DNA of 64,000 nucleotides, taken from Ceratotherium simum simum. Taxonomy: Eukaryota > Chordata > Mammalia > Perissodactyla > Rhinocerotidae. Positions 62,931-64,000 of this stretch are shown one piece after another. The notes beneath the pieces were generated by a model. That model saw only the letters and a list, made by a program, of their open reading frames with translations. It was not told the origin of the DNA and searched no databases. The DNA is taken from NCBI RefSeq assembly GCF_000283155.1, contig NW_004454280.1:1255926-1319925 (forward strand). Reading direction: 5' to 3'. A program made the position numbers and the translations under genes. How positions within the stretch are numbered: the stretch's first letter is position 1; each line of letters opens with the position of its first letter.

Positions 62931-64000
62931 GTGTGTATATGTGTGTTTTGTTGTCTGAGTGTGGGTGTCTGTTCTCTCCTCATCCCGCTCGTCCCTTCAG
63001 CCCCTACCTGGGTGCACTCTATTGTATCTCATGCTCTTTGATGCCTCTCTTTCCTCCATTTCCTTCAAGGTCTCCCTCTATCCCCTTTCCTTGCTGTTGG
63101 GTTTAGGGCACAAGTGTCTTCTTCCATTGCTGGGGCCCATGAGCCAAGAGTTCTCAAAGGCTCTCTCAGGCACTCCAGGCACAGGGCCATGCATGGCTGT
63201 CTGCCTACGTGGTGTGATTTCAGGGGCACTGAGAAGGCCTTGAGAGCCCAAAATATCCACCTAACCCCATGTCACAGGGCCTGAAATTTCCCCATTGAGA
63301 ATTTGTAACCCTGAGCCCCTCCCCTGAAGGCACAGTGAGTGCTTTTTGAAGGGATAAGCTGTCCGGGGGCTCTTGTGAGTACTGGCCCGACAGGTGCTGC
63401 TGGGTTTGGGGACAGCAGGAGAGCGCTTAGAGCCTGGGGGGTCAGAGGTGCAGGAAGAGAGCGGGGCAAGAGGGCATGTCTGCGGCTGTGCTCTCCCCTA
63501 TACATGCTTTTGTCCAGGACAAGTCTCCTCTTTGGCCTGTGCCATTTTCCCTGACATGCAGCAGGGAATTCACAGACCTGGAATTCGAGCAGCCTGTGGG
63601 CCTGGTGCAGGATTTTGGCTGTCCCAGGCTTCCTGGGACCCCTGGGCAAGCTTGACCCTACACATCAATGCTGCAGGAGGCTTCCCTGGGGGCTGCTGAG
63701 GAACAGGGAGACCTGCTTATAGTGGGGTCTAGGAAAGCAACCTAAAAGGAGAGAGACCTCAGAAGTTGCCTCTACCAGGGGCAGAAGAGGATGTCCACAA
63801 AGGAGCCTGGAATTTGAACTAAACATGCAGAGTCCCAAGGTGAGTCCAGGAGGAAGACTGAAGTTGGAGTCAGTGGGGGATTGTTTTAGGCTGAGTTTCC
63901 CCACAAGCAAACCCTGAGCCAGGAATATGAGTGCACATAGTTTACTTAGGAGGTGATCCCAGGTGGCACTGATGGGGGAGTGGGACAAAGAGGCAGTGAG
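62931..64000. other. Unique sequence to window end
   Basis: No gene is seen. From about 63885, TTAGGCTGAGTTTCCCCACAAGC..TTTACTTAGGAGGTGATCCCAGGTGGCACTGATGGGGGAGTGGGAC is a repeat-like segment cut by the window edge. I recognise the texture but not the family. Confidence 0.4.

Noticed and set aside
1..64000. CRISPR arrays, phage, operons, riboswitches or bacterial features
   Set aside because: Nothing of the kind exists. All repeats are mammalian interspersed or simple repeats.

Overview
This 64 kb window is mammalian nuclear DNA, almost certainly from an odd-toed ungulate (horse, rhinoceros or tapir lineage). The diagnosis rests on at least seven SINEs of the tRNA-derived ERE type. Each has a head reading like GGCCGGCC...GTGGCTTAGCGGTTAAGTG, an internal RNA polymerase III B box (GGTTCGGATCC), a long body and an A-rich tail, and each is flanked by 12-17 bp target-site duplications. 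ERE is known from Perissodactyla. I cannot name the species or chromosome. Nothing bacterial, phage-like or CRISPR-like is present.

No complete protein-coding gene is visible. All open frames are short, lack splice context, overlap repeats or come from low-complexity sequence. The only recognisable protein sequence is the C-terminal end of an L1 ORF2 at 45.7-46.1 kb, a dead 5'-truncated insertion. The window is best read as intergenic DNA or one large intron. Two places could hold an exon: a CpG-dense stretch at 19.93-20.11 kb abutting the only assembly gap (20341-20600), and a 36-codon frame with a strong start context and a textbook splice donor at 3728-3835.

Layout. 0-10 kb: old MIR and L2 debris, an ERE at 574-788, and a long (TG)n within an L2. 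10-13 kb: a sense-strand L1 3' end. 13-20 kb: mostly unique sequence, a MIR split by a CAG...CTG-ended DNA transposon with TA duplications (16.3-16.8 kb), and an ERE at 17.85 kb. 20-26 kb: CpG cluster, gap, antisense L1, ERE, a long unassigned old repeat (here called R1), and a sense L1 interrupted by a forward ERE. 26-36 kb: unique sequence with AT-rich islands that resemble conserved non-coding elements, R1 copies, and antisense L1 pieces. 36-41 kb: MaLR LTR, MIR and three EREs. 41-48 kb: MIRs, a homeodomain-motif-rich island at 43.2 kb, a young antisense L1, and a 220 bp polypyrimidine tract. 48-51.3 kb: MaLR LTR, then L2 sequence split by an antisense L1. 51-64 kb: unique sequence, MER5A-like and other hAT debris, a triple-nested MIR/hAT/ERE at 54.5-55.2 kb, a possible LTR at 57.9 kb, and MIR/L2 tails.

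No genes can be shown to work together here. The functional content, if any, is probably regulatory: several islands of 150-280 bp are repeat-free, AT-rich and packed with homeodomain, forkhead and SOX-like motifs. Whether they are conserved needs alignment that I could not do. Family names for old repeats come from memory of consensus sequences. Boundaries of old copies are good to roughly 20-50 bp. Boundaries given with target-site duplications are exact to a few bases.
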